A stretch of 54,917 bases of DNA from an uncultured Bacteroidales bacterium (GTDB lineage: Bacteria; Bacteroidota; Bacteroidia; Bacteroidales; Muribaculaceae). Of this stretch, positions 1 through 8,066 are shown piece by piece; position 1 is the stretch's first letter; the number at the start of each line of letters is the position of its first letter. A model generated the notes under the pieces. The model had not been told where the DNA came from, did no database searches, and worked only from the letters and a program-made list of their open reading frames with translations. The DNA lies in contig UQVH01000020.1 in assembly GCA_900544535.1 (NCBI GenBank), positions 1-54,917 of the forward strand, written 5' to 3'. The position numbers and the translations under genes were made by a program.

Positions 1-180
1 TTCACACAAAGATACGCAAAAAATTTGATATAAACTAATTTTCAACATCTACTTACCTTAATTATATTATATAAATCATTCAGATTCCTGTTATATCAAC
101 ACTCAGGCCTATTTATTGGTTCTCACATAAAATTCCGGGACAGACCATCATTTCCTTTTAGGGCTTTTTATAATTTAAAA

Positions 181-212
181 TTTGCTCATGTCACAACTAA
201 GCGCTAATTTTG
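181..212 (+). promoter_or_regulatory. Promoter for the 78-aa / aguA / aguB genes
   Basis: TTTG at 181-184, a 20-base spacer and TAATTTTG at 205-212 fit the Bacteroidota -33/-7 pattern (TTTG and TAnnTTTG). This predicts a transcript start near 219 and a leader of about 97 bases before the ATG at 316. The rest of positions 1-315 is AT-rich and I see no other gene or structure in it. Confidence 0.6.
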
Positions 213-315
213 AACAATATTAACACCTTACTGTTAAATTATTTATACAAGTCATAACAAACGTCAAGCTGACTTTTAACAATCTAATTTTCTTACCCTA
301 AACCTAATAATTAAA

Positions 316-552
316 ATGGACGATATCACCGGCCTTTTCGACAGTATGCTCACACATTACGGGAGCACAGACATCGCCGAGGCCGAATTCAAAAAAATGA
401 TCCACGAAGATCCGGAACTCCGCGCAAGCTATCGCCAATGGTGCGACGAAGTGGGAAGCTCTGAGAAAAGAGGTTTCCTTGATTATTGCGAAGAGTATTT
501 CGAATCTCAGGATTCTATTTGGGATAACCTCAAAGATGAATATGACGAATAA
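316..552 (+). CDS. Small acidic hypothetical protein (78 aa)
   Basis: This 78-residue protein is rich in Asp and Glu, has no membrane segment or signal peptide, and is probably cytosolic. It ends in a strongly acidic tail (KDEYDE). Its stop codon lies inside the likely start region of the agmatine deiminase gene, an overlap of 11-17 bases, which suggests translational coupling. A good promoter sits about 100 bases upstream. I do not recognise the family. That it is a real gene is supported by the promoter, the GC-rich codon positions and the tight overlap; a regulatory or partner role for polyamine synthesis is only a guess from position. Confidence 0.7.
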   Translation: MDDITGLFDSMLTHYGSTDIAEAEFKKMIHEDPELRASYRQWCDEVGSSEKRGFLDYCEEYFESQDSIWDNLKDEYDE

Positions 553-1648
553 TTCTTCCGTGGCACATTCCGCCACGGCCTCACGCCGACTCCCGGCTGA
601 ATGGGAGAACCAGGGCTGCATACTTTTGGCGTGGCCCCACGAAAATACCGATTGGGCCTACATATTGCCCGAAGCCCGCAGATGTATCGCAGACATCGTG
701 CGTTCAATCACCGCGGGGGGCCTTTGCGTGGCTCTTGTAGGTCCGTCAGAATTCTGTCTCCCCTCCATCGCGGAACATAATTTCGATCCGTCGCGTGTAA
801 AATTCTTCGACATCCCGACCAACGACACGTGGGCACGCGATTTCGGGCCTATCACAGTCGAATCCGAAGGACGCCTTTTGCCTCTCGACTTCAAGTTCAA
901 TGGCTGGGGACTGAAATTTGCGGCCGATAAAGACAACCGCATCACATCACGCCTTGACGCTCTCGGATTCTTCAACTCCGGGATTGAAAACCGCCTTAAC
1001 TTCGTGCTGGAAGGAGGCTCGATCGAGTCGGACGGCGAAGACACGCTTCTGACCACATCGGAATGCCTGCTCTCCCCGAACCGCAACGGCCAATGGAACC
1101 GCTCGCAGATCGCCGGCTATCTCCGCTCGGCCTTCGGTCTGAACCACATACTTTTTCTGGGCCACGGAGCTTTGATTGGTGACGACACCGACAGCCATAT
1201 CGACACTCTTGCCCGTCTTGCCCCACACGATACCATAATTTATTGTGGGCCGGGCGAACCTGACAACCCCAACCATGCGGAATTGGTGAAAATGAAAGAG
1301 GAACTCATGACGTTACGGACGCCGTCCGATCAGCCCTATAACCTCATAGAGCTTCCTTTACCTGACGTAATCGAGATGGACGGCGAAATCCTGCCGGCGA
1401 CATACGCTAATTTTCTCATTACGCCCACACGCATCCTCATGCCGACTTACGGTCAGAAACGTAAAGATTTCCTTGCCGCACAGACGCTTAAAATATCATT
1501 CCCTGACCACGAGATCTGCGGCATAGACTGCATTCCCCTGATCCGTCAGCATGGTTCGCTTCACTGCGTAACCATGCAACTGCCTGAAGGCGCCGTCAAA
1601 GGTATACACGACGGCCGGTGGGACGCGCCAAACCTCCCGGCTAAGTAA
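536..1648 (+). CDS. aguA: Agmatine deiminase (agmatine iminohydrolase)
   Basis: Agmatine deiminase hydrolyses agmatine to N-carbamoylputrescine and ammonia, the first step of the two-step route from agmatine to putrescine. The sequence shows family landmarks: WENQGCILLAWPH near the N-terminus, TWARDFGP, the FNGWG segment, LEGGSIESDG, GDDTDSHIDTLARL, and the C-terminal GSLHCVT holding the catalytic cysteine (codon at 1565-1567). The frame is open from 479, but the residues before the ATGs at 536 and 542 do not look like the family, so one of these two is preferred; 536 is given here and 542 is equally possible. Both overlap the end of the upstream small gene. The amidase for the next step follows directly, so this is a dedicated putrescine module. 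Family membership is very secure; the exact start is not. Confidence 0.93.
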   Translation: MNMTNNSSVAHSATASRRLPAEWENQGCILLAWPHENTDWAYILPEARRCIADIVRSITAGGLCVALVGPSEFCLPSIAEHNFDPSRVKFFDIPTNDTWARDFGPITVESEGRLLPLDFKFNGWGLKFAADKDNRITSRLDALGFFNSGIENRLNFVLEGGSIESDGEDTLLTTSECLLSPNRNGQWNRSQIAGYLRSAFGLNHILFLGHGALIGDDTDSHIDTLARLAPHDTIIYCGPGEPDNPNHAELVKMKEELMTLRTPSDQPYNLIELPLPDVIEMDGEILPATYANFLITPTRILMPTYGQKRKDFLAAQTLKISFPDHEICGIDCIPLIRQHGSLHCVTMQLPEGAVKGIHDGRWDAPNLPAK

Positions 1649-1696
1649 ATCCGACTCAAAACCAATCATCAATCCTATATAAAGAAGCAGAAAAAT

Positions 1697-2578
1697 ATGT
1701 TTGTAGGCATCATCCAGCAACACAATACTCCCGATATAGAAAACAACCGCCGTCGGCTTGCCGAAAAAGTCAGAAAGCTCGCTGCCGAGGGGGCTGATTT
1801 AGTAGTCCTCCAGGAGCTTCATGATTCGCTCTATTTCTGCCAGGTGGAGACCGTCGACAATTTCGACCTTGCCGTAAGCCTCGAATCCGATTCCCCGGTT
1901 GTGGAATTTTACTCGTCGGTAGCCCGTGAGGCAGGCGTGGTCCTTGTGACATCTCTTTTTGAACGTCGTGCCGCCGGTCTGTATCACAATACATCCTTAG
2001 TGTTTGAACGCGACGGATCACTGGCGGGGAAATACCGCAAGATGCACATTCCCGACGATCCCGCATATTACGAAAAATTCTATTTCACTCCCGGAGATCT
2101 CGGTTTCAAGCCTATACAGACCTCTGTCGGCAAACTCGGTGTACTCGTCTGCTGGGACCAGTGGTATCCAGAAGCAGCACGGCTCATGGCCATGAACGGA
2201 GCGGAAATGCTGATCTACCCGACTGCCATAGGCTGGGAAAGCACCGATACTCCCGATGAGAAAAAACGGCAGCGTGAGGCATGGATGACTGTGCAGCGCG
2301 GACATGCCGTAGCCAACGGGCTGCCGGTTGTCACAGTCAATCGCGTTGGTCACGAACCCGATCCCTCAGGTGCCACAAACGGCATCTCTTTCTGGGGTTC
2401 AAGTTTTGTCGCCGGACCTCAGGGTGAACTTCTCTATCTCGCGCCCGACAATGCCGAAGCCGAGGCCGTGATAGAGATCGACATGAAGCGCTCAGAGCAG
2501 GTGCGCCGCTGGTGGCCATTCCTGCGCGACCGCCACATCGAAGCCTACGGCGATCTTACACGTCGTTTCATCGACTGA
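1697..2578 (+). CDS. aguB: N-carbamoylputrescine amidohydrolase
   Basis: This 293-aa nitrilase-superfamily enzyme should convert N-carbamoylputrescine to putrescine, CO2 and ammonia. The catalytic triad is visible: Glu40 in LQELHDS, Lys115 in KYRKMHIPDD and Cys152 in VCWDQWYPE. The length is typical for plant-type CPA enzymes. It starts 48 bases after the agmatine deiminase and on the same strand, which specifies the substrate among nitrilases. No signal peptide is present, so it is cytosolic. Together the two genes give a route from arginine-derived agmatine to putrescine; the arginine decarboxylase is not in this window. Confidence 0.93.
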   Translation: MFVGIIQQHNTPDIENNRRRLAEKVRKLAAEGADLVVLQELHDSLYFCQVETVDNFDLAVSLESDSPVVEFYSSVAREAGVVLVTSLFERRAAGLYHNTSLVFERDGSLAGKYRKMHIPDDPAYYEKFYFTPGDLGFKPIQTSVGKLGVLVCWDQWYPEAARLMAMNGAEMLIYPTAIGWESTDTPDEKKRQREAWMTVQRGHAVANGLPVVTVNRVGHEPDPSGATNGISFWGSSFVAGPQGELLYLAPDNAEAEAVIEIDMKRSEQVRRWWPFLRDRHIEAYGDLTRRFID

Positions 2579-2628
2579 CCGGTGCTTTGTAAACATTTGA
2601 TAGACCAATCATCATATCCCTACAAGAA

Positions 2629-3177
2629 GTGACAACGACTCAAGCATTCTCAACGACTTCCGGCGACTACCTGTCGGTGCTGATGCACTTGTGGCTTCCG
2701 CGCTACGGCTGGACACTCCTCCTCCCCATCCTGCTGTGCACGGCTGTCGGCTTCATCTTTGACGAGCGCTTCCTGCTGATAGCGCTGATGCTTGTGTTTA
2801 TCGTAGTGCCGATGCTGATGTCATTCCTTTATACATATTATATGCTTACGCCGGAAGCGCGTCGCGCGGTGATCAGGAAGCGAGTGGAGATCGACGACAA
2901 CAGATCGCTCCGGCTCGTCTATCTTCCGGAAGAAAAGAAAGAGTGTGCCGAGGGAGGGAAACATGCCTCTAAGCGCACACTGCTCCCGATAGCTTCCGAC
3001 AAAGAACGTGCACCCCTCCCCCCGCTCCCCGTTCCTGATCCTGAAACCATCCCCTGGACAGACATCATCGCCGTCAAATCCACTTCACGGTTCAGGGTCT
3101 ATCTACTGAAAGGTCCGCGGCTCAATTTCGTACTGATCCCCTGGGAGGCATTGCGGCCCGAACCGAAAGTCTCCTGA
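2629..3177 (+). CDS. YcxB-like membrane protein (182 aa)
   Basis: The protein has a short N-terminal cytosolic piece, two adjacent hydrophobic segments (about residues 29-45 and 49-71), and a soluble C-terminal part ending in VLIPWEALRP. Two membrane helices followed by a small PH-like domain with an Ile-Pro-x-x-(A/F) motif is the layout of YcxB-type proteins, whose function is unknown. The only start that keeps the full N-terminus is GTG at 2629; the first in-frame ATG is at 2683 and would remove 18 residues. It lies between aguB and aroE with gaps of about 50 and 65 bases. Assignment to the family is by layout and is moderately sure. Confidence 0.7.
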   Translation: MTTTQAFSTTSGDYLSVLMHLWLPRYGWTLLLPILLCTAVGFIFDERFLLIALMLVFIVVPMLMSFLYTYYMLTPEARRAVIRKRVEIDDNRSLRLVYLPEEKKECAEGGKHASKRTLLPIASDKERAPLPPLPVPDPETIPWTDIIAVKSTSRFRVYLLKGPRLNFVLIPWEALRPEPKVS

Positions 3178-3242
3178 ACGCAAATACCGCACTTTCCAAC
3201 ATTTTTCGCATCCAAAACAATCCTTATAACTGAAAAACTGAT

Positions 3243-4001
3243 ATGTCACTGCCACGCCACAAAGTTTACGGGTTGATCGGCTTTCCCCTCACCCACTCCT
3301 TTTCGATGAACTATTTCAACAATATGTTCGAATCCGAAAACATCGACGCCGAATATGTCAATTTTGAGATACCCGAAATCGGCGACCTGATGGAAGCCAT
3401 TTCCGAGAATCCGAACCTCGCAGGTCTGAATGTCACCATCCCCTACAAGGAACAGGTGATCCCCTATATGGGCGAAATGGATTCGGAAGCCGCGCTGATC
3501 GGAGCCGTAAACGTCATCAAGATCATACGCGACAAGAATGGCGACGTCCGCCTCAAGGGCTACAACAGCGACGCAATGGGATTTCAGAACTCCATCGCAC
3601 CCCTGATCAACCCCAAACGAACAAAGGCGCTCATTCTCGGAACTGGCGGCGCTTCGAAAGCCATCAACCGCGCGCTTATCAACCTCGGAGTCGAACCAGT
3701 ATTTGTCTCACGCACTCCCTTGGAAGGACAGCTTTCGTATTCCGATCTGACGCCCGAAGTGATGGAAAGCCACCGTATCATAGTCAACTGCACGCCTCTC
3801 GGCATGTATCCCAATGTCGACCGCTGCCCCGACATCCCCTATGACCTTCTTACACCTGACCACCTCTGTTATGACCTCATCTATAATCCCGACGTGACCA
3901 CATTTATGAAGAAATCACGCGCTTACGGTGCTGAGGTCAAAAACGGTCTTGAAATGCTCCTGCTCCAGGCATTCGAATCCTGGAACATCTGGAATCTGTA
4001 A
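3243..4001 (+). CDS. aroE: Shikimate dehydrogenase
   Basis: AroE reduces 3-dehydroshikimate to shikimate with NADPH in aromatic amino acid synthesis. The 252-aa protein carries the substrate-binding segment GFPLTHSFS at the N-terminus, the catalytic Lys69 in NVTIPYKE, Asp110 in GYNSDAMGF, the IGAVN segment, and the glycine-rich nucleotide-binding loop LGTGGASKA. The C-terminal NCTPLGMYPN and the YDLIYNP segment are also typical. It is slightly shorter than the E. coli enzyme (272 aa), as is usual in Bacteroidota. Its TAA stop overlaps the ATG of the comEC-like gene by one base. Confidence 0.95.
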   Translation: MSLPRHKVYGLIGFPLTHSFSMNYFNNMFESENIDAEYVNFEIPEIGDLMEAISENPNLAGLNVTIPYKEQVIPYMGEMDSEAALIGAVNVIKIIRDKNGDVRLKGYNSDAMGFQNSIAPLINPKRTKALILGTGGASKAINRALINLGVEPVFVSRTPLEGQLSYSDLTPEVMESHRIIVNCTPLGMYPNVDRCPDIPYDLLTPDHLCYDLIYNPDVTTFMKKSRAYGAEVKNGLEMLLLQAFESWNIWNL

Positions 4002-6076
4002 TGAAATTGTCGCTCATACCTCTCCTCCCCTTTACCGTCGCTTTTATCGGCGGAATACTGTTGCAGGGGTGCGGTATGAGCGGATTTTTTATATTTCTGC
4101 CACTTGGAGCGGCGATAGTGGCTGTGCTTCTCCGCCGTCACTATGCCGCAATCCTTTTTGCAGCCCTCTGCCTCGGTGCAACAGTCGCTGACCTCCACTC
4201 TCCGCATCCCCTCCAGGTCGGGCTGGCGGGACGCAATGCCGGCTTTTCAGGCGTGGCGACGGAAGTGCGCCGTTATGAGCCGACTCAGGTTATCATTGTC
4301 GACATCGATTCGTGCGACGGCAAGTCTGTGCGGCCATTCAGGATAAAAATTTACGTACCCTCTTCTGTGCCGACGGTTGACGAACGGCAACGCATAGCCT
4401 TCGCCGCCCGGCTCAGCCCGCTCGACTTCGATCCTGATCTTCCCGACGAGATTGACTATAACGCCAGACTGCGGCTCAACGGCGTTGTCGGACAGACCCT
4501 CGTGTCACCCGACAGCCTTTCAATACTCTGTCCCGAACCGGGATTGTTCAACTCCATCCGCCGTCAGCGCGAGAAAGTCACACTTCTGATAGCTCGATCT
4601 CCGTTAAACAGCGACACAAAAGCCTTTCTGAACGCCGCGCTGACAGGCGACCGCTCGATGCTCGCTCCCGACACCCGCGACATGTTCTCCGTCACCGGGC
4701 TCTCGCACATTCTCGCACTCAGCGGTCTCCATGTAGGCATTCTAATCATCATTCTCTCGGTGATGCTGCTGCCTTTATATCTCTGTGACATGCGCCGTTT
4801 GCGCACCGTTCTTCTCATCGCGCTGCTCTGGGCCTTTGCCATCATGACCGGCCTGACACCGTCGGTTGTCCGCGCGGTCATCATGGCCACGGTATTCATG
4901 CTCTCCGTCCTCCTTCAGCGGGTCCGCGCGCCGTTCAACTCGCTCTGCCTCGCCGCTCTGCTGATACTGCTGTTCACACCGCAGGCGCTCTACACGATAG
5001 GCTTTCAGCTGTCGTTTTTCGCCGTGGCCGCGATACTGCTGTTTGCCGAAAAGCTCAATCCGTTCAGCCGACGTCAGACCATAGCACGGTCGCTCGCCTC
5101 CTATCCCGCCGTCACGCTGGCCGCCATCTTAGGCACCGGGATTGTCAGCGCCTACTATTTCCACATTTTCCCGCTCTACTCACTACCCGTCAATTTCGTC
5201 TGCGCCCTCCTGCTCCCCTTCATCCTCAGCGGTGGCATCGTACTTCTGCTTGCCAACGCCGCAGGCTTCCCTTGCCTTTGGCTCGCGGGACTGACCGACA
5301 GCCTTTACGGCGTAATCCTCCGAATTTCAGAGGCTGTCAGCACACTGCCAGGAGCCGTGGCCGACGGACTTCTCATCACGCCGCTTACACTCGCCGCCTG
5401 GTTCCTCACGCTGACGGCCATTGCAATGTGGCTCTACAAACGCCGCGCCGCCTATGCCACGGCTACGCTACTGTTGGCACTTTTCACCGCATTCACTCTT
5501 TTCGTCGGCGGAAACACGGTCGGCCCCGGCGCGGAGGTCTACATTCCGCGCACCGGACGGCAGACATCGCTGCTCATACGCCACAATCGCTCCCTCATGC
5601 TCGCCACCACCGCCCCGCGCCATGAAACCGGCGACATAACCGACACATATTCGCAACGCTACGGGCTGTTTATGCTGAAACGGGGCATCGACTCGATCCG
5701 CCCCCTCCCCGCGCACTGCCATTCGCCGCTTTTCCGTCGCGAAGACAACCTGTTCATCTTCACACCGACCTCCGGCCCCGCCAACGGCGCAAAAGGTGAC
5801 GCCGGGTTCACCATTCTGCTGATTTCCGACCACTCGCAGGTCGTTCCGCAGACGTGCCATATCAACTACGCGCTTGTCTGCAACGGCTTCCGTGGAAAAG
5901 TCGAGGAAATCGCAGCCGAAATCTGTCCCGACACCATCGTGCTCAGCGCCGACCTCAACCGCCGCCGTCACGACCGCTACCTGCGCGAACTCACCGACGC
6001 CCGCATCCCCCACCGCACCCTCCGCGACAGCCCGTTCTCGAAAATCATCCTGCCACCTCCCAGTCCGACGGAATAA
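4001..6076 (+). CDS. ComEC/Rec2-family DNA-uptake channel protein
   Basis: This 691-aa polytopic membrane protein starts at the ATG that shares one base with the aroE stop. An N-terminal hydrophobic block is followed by a soluble (OB-like) region around residues 80-170 and then the competence domain with about eight or more helices; HILALSGLHVGI is the recognisable ComEC core motif. ComEC proteins move single-stranded DNA across the inner membrane. The C-terminal part (from about residue 505) occupies the place of the metallo-beta-lactamase-like domain but I see no HxHxDH metal motif, so nuclease activity there is doubtful. No other competence genes are nearby. The family call is strong; actual competence is unproven. 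Confidence 0.9.
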   Translation: MKLSLIPLLPFTVAFIGGILLQGCGMSGFFIFLPLGAAIVAVLLRRHYAAILFAALCLGATVADLHSPHPLQVGLAGRNAGFSGVATEVRRYEPTQVIIVDIDSCDGKSVRPFRIKIYVPSSVPTVDERQRIAFAARLSPLDFDPDLPDEIDYNARLRLNGVVGQTLVSPDSLSILCPEPGLFNSIRRQREKVTLLIARSPLNSDTKAFLNAALTGDRSMLAPDTRDMFSVTGLSHILALSGLHVGILIIILSVMLLPLYLCDMRRLRTVLLIALLWAFAIMTGLTPSVVRAVIMATVFMLSVLLQRVRAPFNSLCLAALLILLFTPQALYTIGFQLSFFAVAAILLFAEKLNPFSRRQTIARSLASYPAVTLAAILGTGIVSAYYFHIFPLYSLPVNFVCALLLPFILSGGIVLLLANAAGFPCLWLAGLTDSLYGVILRISEAVSTLPGAVADGLLITPLTLAAWFLTLTAIAMWLYKRRAAYATATLLLALFTAFTLFVGGNTVGPGAEVYIPRTGRQTSLLIRHNRSLMLATTAPRHETGDITDTYSQRYGLFMLKRGIDSIRPLPAHCHSPLFRREDNLFIFTPTSGPANGAKGDAGFTILLISDHSQVVPQTCHINYALVCNGFRGKVEEIAAEICPDTIVLSADLNRRRHDRYLRELTDARIPHRTLRDSPFSKIILPPPSPTE

Positions 6077-6142
6077 AGCCGAAACCGGGCGTAAGCTCAA
6101 AAAAAGTCAGCCTCAAGCAATCACTACCTCTCCGATTTTTAG

Positions 6143-6150
6143 TAGCTTTG
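6143..6150 (+). promoter_or_regulatory. Candidate -7 promoter box
   Basis: TAGCTTTG at 6143-6150 matches TAnnTTTG exactly. No convincing TTTG lies at the expected place about 20 bases upstream. A start near 6157 would give a roughly 32-base leader for the 43-codon frame at 6189. Confidence 0.4.
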
Positions 6151-6188
6151 CAGATGAACTAACGTCCCCTCCAACAAACCACTGCATA

Positions 6189-6320
6189 ATGGAAAACTCT
6201 CATATGACACCACATAGCCGACACTTACATGAGCCATGTAAAAAGCCCGTTGGACGACATTTTGGAGGAGGACAGGATATGAATATACTTAAAGAAAATA
6301 ACAGCCCAATCCGCTGTTAG
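6189..6320 (+). CDS. Possible small protein (43 aa)
   Basis: An ATG at 6189 opens a 43-codon frame ending at 6320. The product is His- and Cys-containing, basic and without a hydrophobic segment. A -7 box lies at a suitable distance upstream and AACAGC/GCTGTT near its 3' end could form a short hairpin. I do not recognise it, and short frames of this size occur by chance. The surrounding 6077-6445 gap (369 bases) is otherwise AT-rich in its right half and shows only a 19-codon frame at 6362, which I do not call. Confidence 0.25.
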   Translation: MENSHMTPHSRHLHEPCKKPVGRHFGGGQDMNILKENNSPIRC

Positions 6321-6445
6321 CATTACGTTAGTAGCCATAAAATATAATGATAATCGAAGATATGAAAGAGTATAGAAAAATGCTTTCAAATATCTTTGGA
6401 GATATTTTGGTTATTGAATAAGTTACTAACAAACAGCATTACGGC

Positions 6446-6853
6446 TTAATGCTTACAATTGTCCCAAAGCCACATCAGAAAAATCATAATGGCAGTCGAT
6501 AGGATGACCAATATAACGGCAACGGCTTCGTGGAAACTATGCTTGGCATAGTGTTTCAGCACGGCGTTTCTACGTCGGCGGTATATCCATTCAATCCAGC
6601 TATATCCGGTCAAAACGACAACAACCCATACGATAAGGTGTATCATCACGTTGTCAGGGGAAAACCAGTCAGGGAAAAGCCAAGAAGATAAGCACATCAA
6701 TGGCAGAATGATTAGTGCTATAATGTAGCCATACAACAAAAAGGAACCATTAACCCTACCTTGCGGCCTTGACTGCTGCAATTTCTCCCCCTGCCACCAA
6801 AGGTAATCCCAGAGATAGAACCGATATTTACCGTCGCAATTATCCTTTCCCAT
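6446..6853 (-). CDS. Small membrane protein, paralog of the protein at 8067
   Basis: The 135-aa product begins with a soluble stretch containing KYRFYLWDYLWWQG, then two hydrophobic segments (about residues 39-62 and 68-88), a basic linker (YRRRRNAV) and a C-terminal hydrophobic segment ending near the C-terminus. The same order of parts, including a KYxF...DxL(W/Y)(W/Y) opening, is found in the 139-aa protein at 8067-8486, so the two are probably paralogs. It is the second gene of a minus-strand pair, 10 bases downstream of the Imm17-like gene. I know no function; immunity to a membrane-active toxin is a guess from its partner. Confidence 0.7.
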   Translation of the reverse strand: MGKDNCDGKYRFYLWDYLWWQGEKLQQSRPQGRVNGSFLLYGYIIALIILPLMCLSSWLFPDWFSPDNVMIHLIVWVVVVLTGYSWIEWIYRRRRNAVLKHYAKHSFHEAVAVILVILSTAIMIFLMWLWDNCKH

Positions 6854-6863
6854 ACCGTCACTT

Positions 6864-7142
6864 TTACATAAATAGCATTGTCAGGCTGACAATCAGCGCT
6901 ATACTGAGTATAACGATATATATGCAGCGTTTAGTTTCGGGCTTGCAGTCGTCGAAAAGCCACAGTTTGCCGTGGTACTGCCACTCGCACGCCCATTTCC
7001 ACCGGCGCAACACCCCGGTCAGCCAGAAAGCAAGCAGAATTGTGACAAACAGATATGCGGACTTCGGGTGAGCCTGCGCCCACTCGAAATGTTCGCCGAC
7101 CTTGCGGCTGACAGCCTCCCATATCTCAGTAATTCCGTTCAT
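6864..7142 (-). CDS. Imm17-like small membrane protein (92 aa)
   Basis: The protein has two membrane helices (about residues 28-46 and 71-91) separated by a short loop with WKWACEW and a later WLFDDC. Preceded by a HPKSAYLF stretch, this pattern resembles the two-helix immunity family Imm17, which is found in polyimmunity loci of polymorphic toxin systems in Bacteroidota. No toxin gene is present here, so it would be an orphan immunity gene. A perfect -7 box (TAGCTTTG on this strand, 7159-7166) lies just upstream. The family call rests on my recognition of the pattern and needs a profile search. Confidence 0.6.
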   Translation of the reverse strand: MNGITEIWEAVSRKVGEHFEWAQAHPKSAYLFVTILLAFWLTGVLRRWKWACEWQYHGKLWLFDDCKPETKRCIYIVILSIALIVSLTMLFM

Positions 7143-7158
7143 ATCGCAATGGAATATG

Positions 7159-7166
7159 CAAAGCTA
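7159..7166 (-). promoter_or_regulatory. Promoter -7 box for the minus-strand membrane protein pair
   Basis: CAAAGCTA on the plus strand reads TAGCTTTG on the minus strand, an exact TAnnTTTG match. It sits 17 bases before the ATG of the Imm17-like gene, predicting a leader of only about 10 bases. No clear TTTG is found 19-21 bases upstream. Confidence 0.45.
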
Positions 7167-7295
7167 ACGATTTCCGCTGACATTCGGGCGATTATGAGCA
7201 ATAAAACCGCCTCGCCCCGTGCCATTTGTGCCGGGATTTTATTAAATTGCTGCTTTTCAACAACAGAATACAATAATTAACCATATTTAACTATC

Positions 7296-7304
7296 GGGGG
7301 GGGG
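7296..7304 (+). repeat. Nine-G homopolymer tract
   Basis: Nine consecutive G bases lie in an otherwise AT-rich region, 19 bases before the -7 box of the lipoprotein gene. The tract ends where the -33 TTTG would be expected (about 7300-7303). A tract of this length can change by slippage. Confidence 0.9.
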
Positions 7305-7323
7305 TAGTCTCCGGCCTTTTTTG

Positions 7324-7331
7324 TACTTTTG
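7324..7331 (+). promoter_or_regulatory. Promoter -7 box for the lipoprotein gene
   Basis: TACTTTTG at 7324-7331 matches TAnnTTTG. It predicts a start near 7338 and a leader of about 28 bases. The -33 position is occupied by the end of the G9 tract instead of TTTG. Confidence 0.55.
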
Positions 7332-7365
7332 TTTCTATTATAAACCTATTCATAATCATTTCAAA

Positions 7366-7971
7366 ATGAAAAAAATCCTTCTCTCTGTGATTGCGGCCGC
7401 AACGATGGCGCTTACATCGTGTGGCCTTGCGGAAAAAGCTGCCGAATTCGGTTCTCCCAGTATGGACTCAAAATCTACTTACGAATCTCTTGCCAAACAG
7501 GTGAGCGAGTTCGACAAGGGCTGGAAGCCGTTCAGACTCTTAGTCACCAACAAGGGCGTCAACGACGAGTGCAGCAACGAGCTCAGCCTGGCCCAGGTAT
7601 ACATGGTGAATGCTGAAAATGAAAAAATCTCCCAGATGGTGCTTCCGAAACTCGGCGACCCCAAACCACTCGATGGCTACAAAGACATCAACTATGACGA
7701 GCTGACACCATTGGACCTTTCAGCCGCCACCCTGCTCAAGAATATCAATGACTGCAAAGCCATGATTCCCGAAGGGTTCAAGTTTCTCAATCTTGAAGAC
7801 TATCTCATCACATACGAACCGCGCGATAAAGGCTATGAGGCCGTGCTGGAAATAAATGTGCAGGAGATTGGGAAAGAAAAAGTGGAGGCCAACGGCAAAA
7901 GCTCGGAAGTGTACTACCAGCTTAAGTTCAGAATCGCGCCGGACGGTTCCATCAGCATGGAAAATAACTGA
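7366..7971 (+). CDS. Lipoprotein of unknown function (201 aa)
   Basis: The start is taken at the ATG at 7366 because it gives a clean lipoprotein signal: a basic MKK, a hydrophobic core and the lipobox LTSC with Cys19. The mature part is hydrophilic and mixed, with no domain I recognise; it could be one compact beta-rich domain (ending YYQLKFRIAPDGSISMENN). The frame upstream of 7366 is open to 7321 but overlaps the promoter. It stands alone between a promoter preceded by a G9 tract and a strong terminator, so it is probably a single-gene unit. Location in the periplasm or on the outer membrane is inferred from the lipobox. Confidence 0.8.
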   Translation: MKKILLSVIAAATMALTSCGLAEKAAEFGSPSMDSKSTYESLAKQVSEFDKGWKPFRLLVTNKGVNDECSNELSLAQVYMVNAENEKISQMVLPKLGDPKPLDGYKDINYDELTPLDLSAATLLKNINDCKAMIPEGFKFLNLEDYLITYEPRDKGYEAVLEINVQEIGKEKVEANGKSSEVYYQLKFRIAPDGSISMENN

Positions 7972-7987
7972 CATAAAACCGACATCT

Positions 7988-8027
7988 AAAAAGCAGCGCG
8001 GGTAAGAGTGGCTCGCGCTGTTTTTTT
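7988..8027 (+). terminator. Rho-independent terminator after the lipoprotein gene
   Basis: CAGCGCG (7994-8000) pairs with CGCGCTG (8014-8020), preceded by an A-run and followed by seven T bases. The A-run also makes it able to act in the reverse direction. Confidence 0.85.
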
Positions 8028-8066
8028 CATACGTTGCGATTCCGACTATCCCATCTCCTAAAGGCA

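Noticed and set aside
5468..6100. Long minus-strand open frame (210 codons) opposite the comEC C-terminus
   Set aside because: It is antisense to a clear family member, its codons mirror the GC-rich comEC frame, and it has no promoter or recognisable domain.
6362..6421. 19-codon frame after comEC
   Set aside because: Too short, no promoter box, no conserved pattern.
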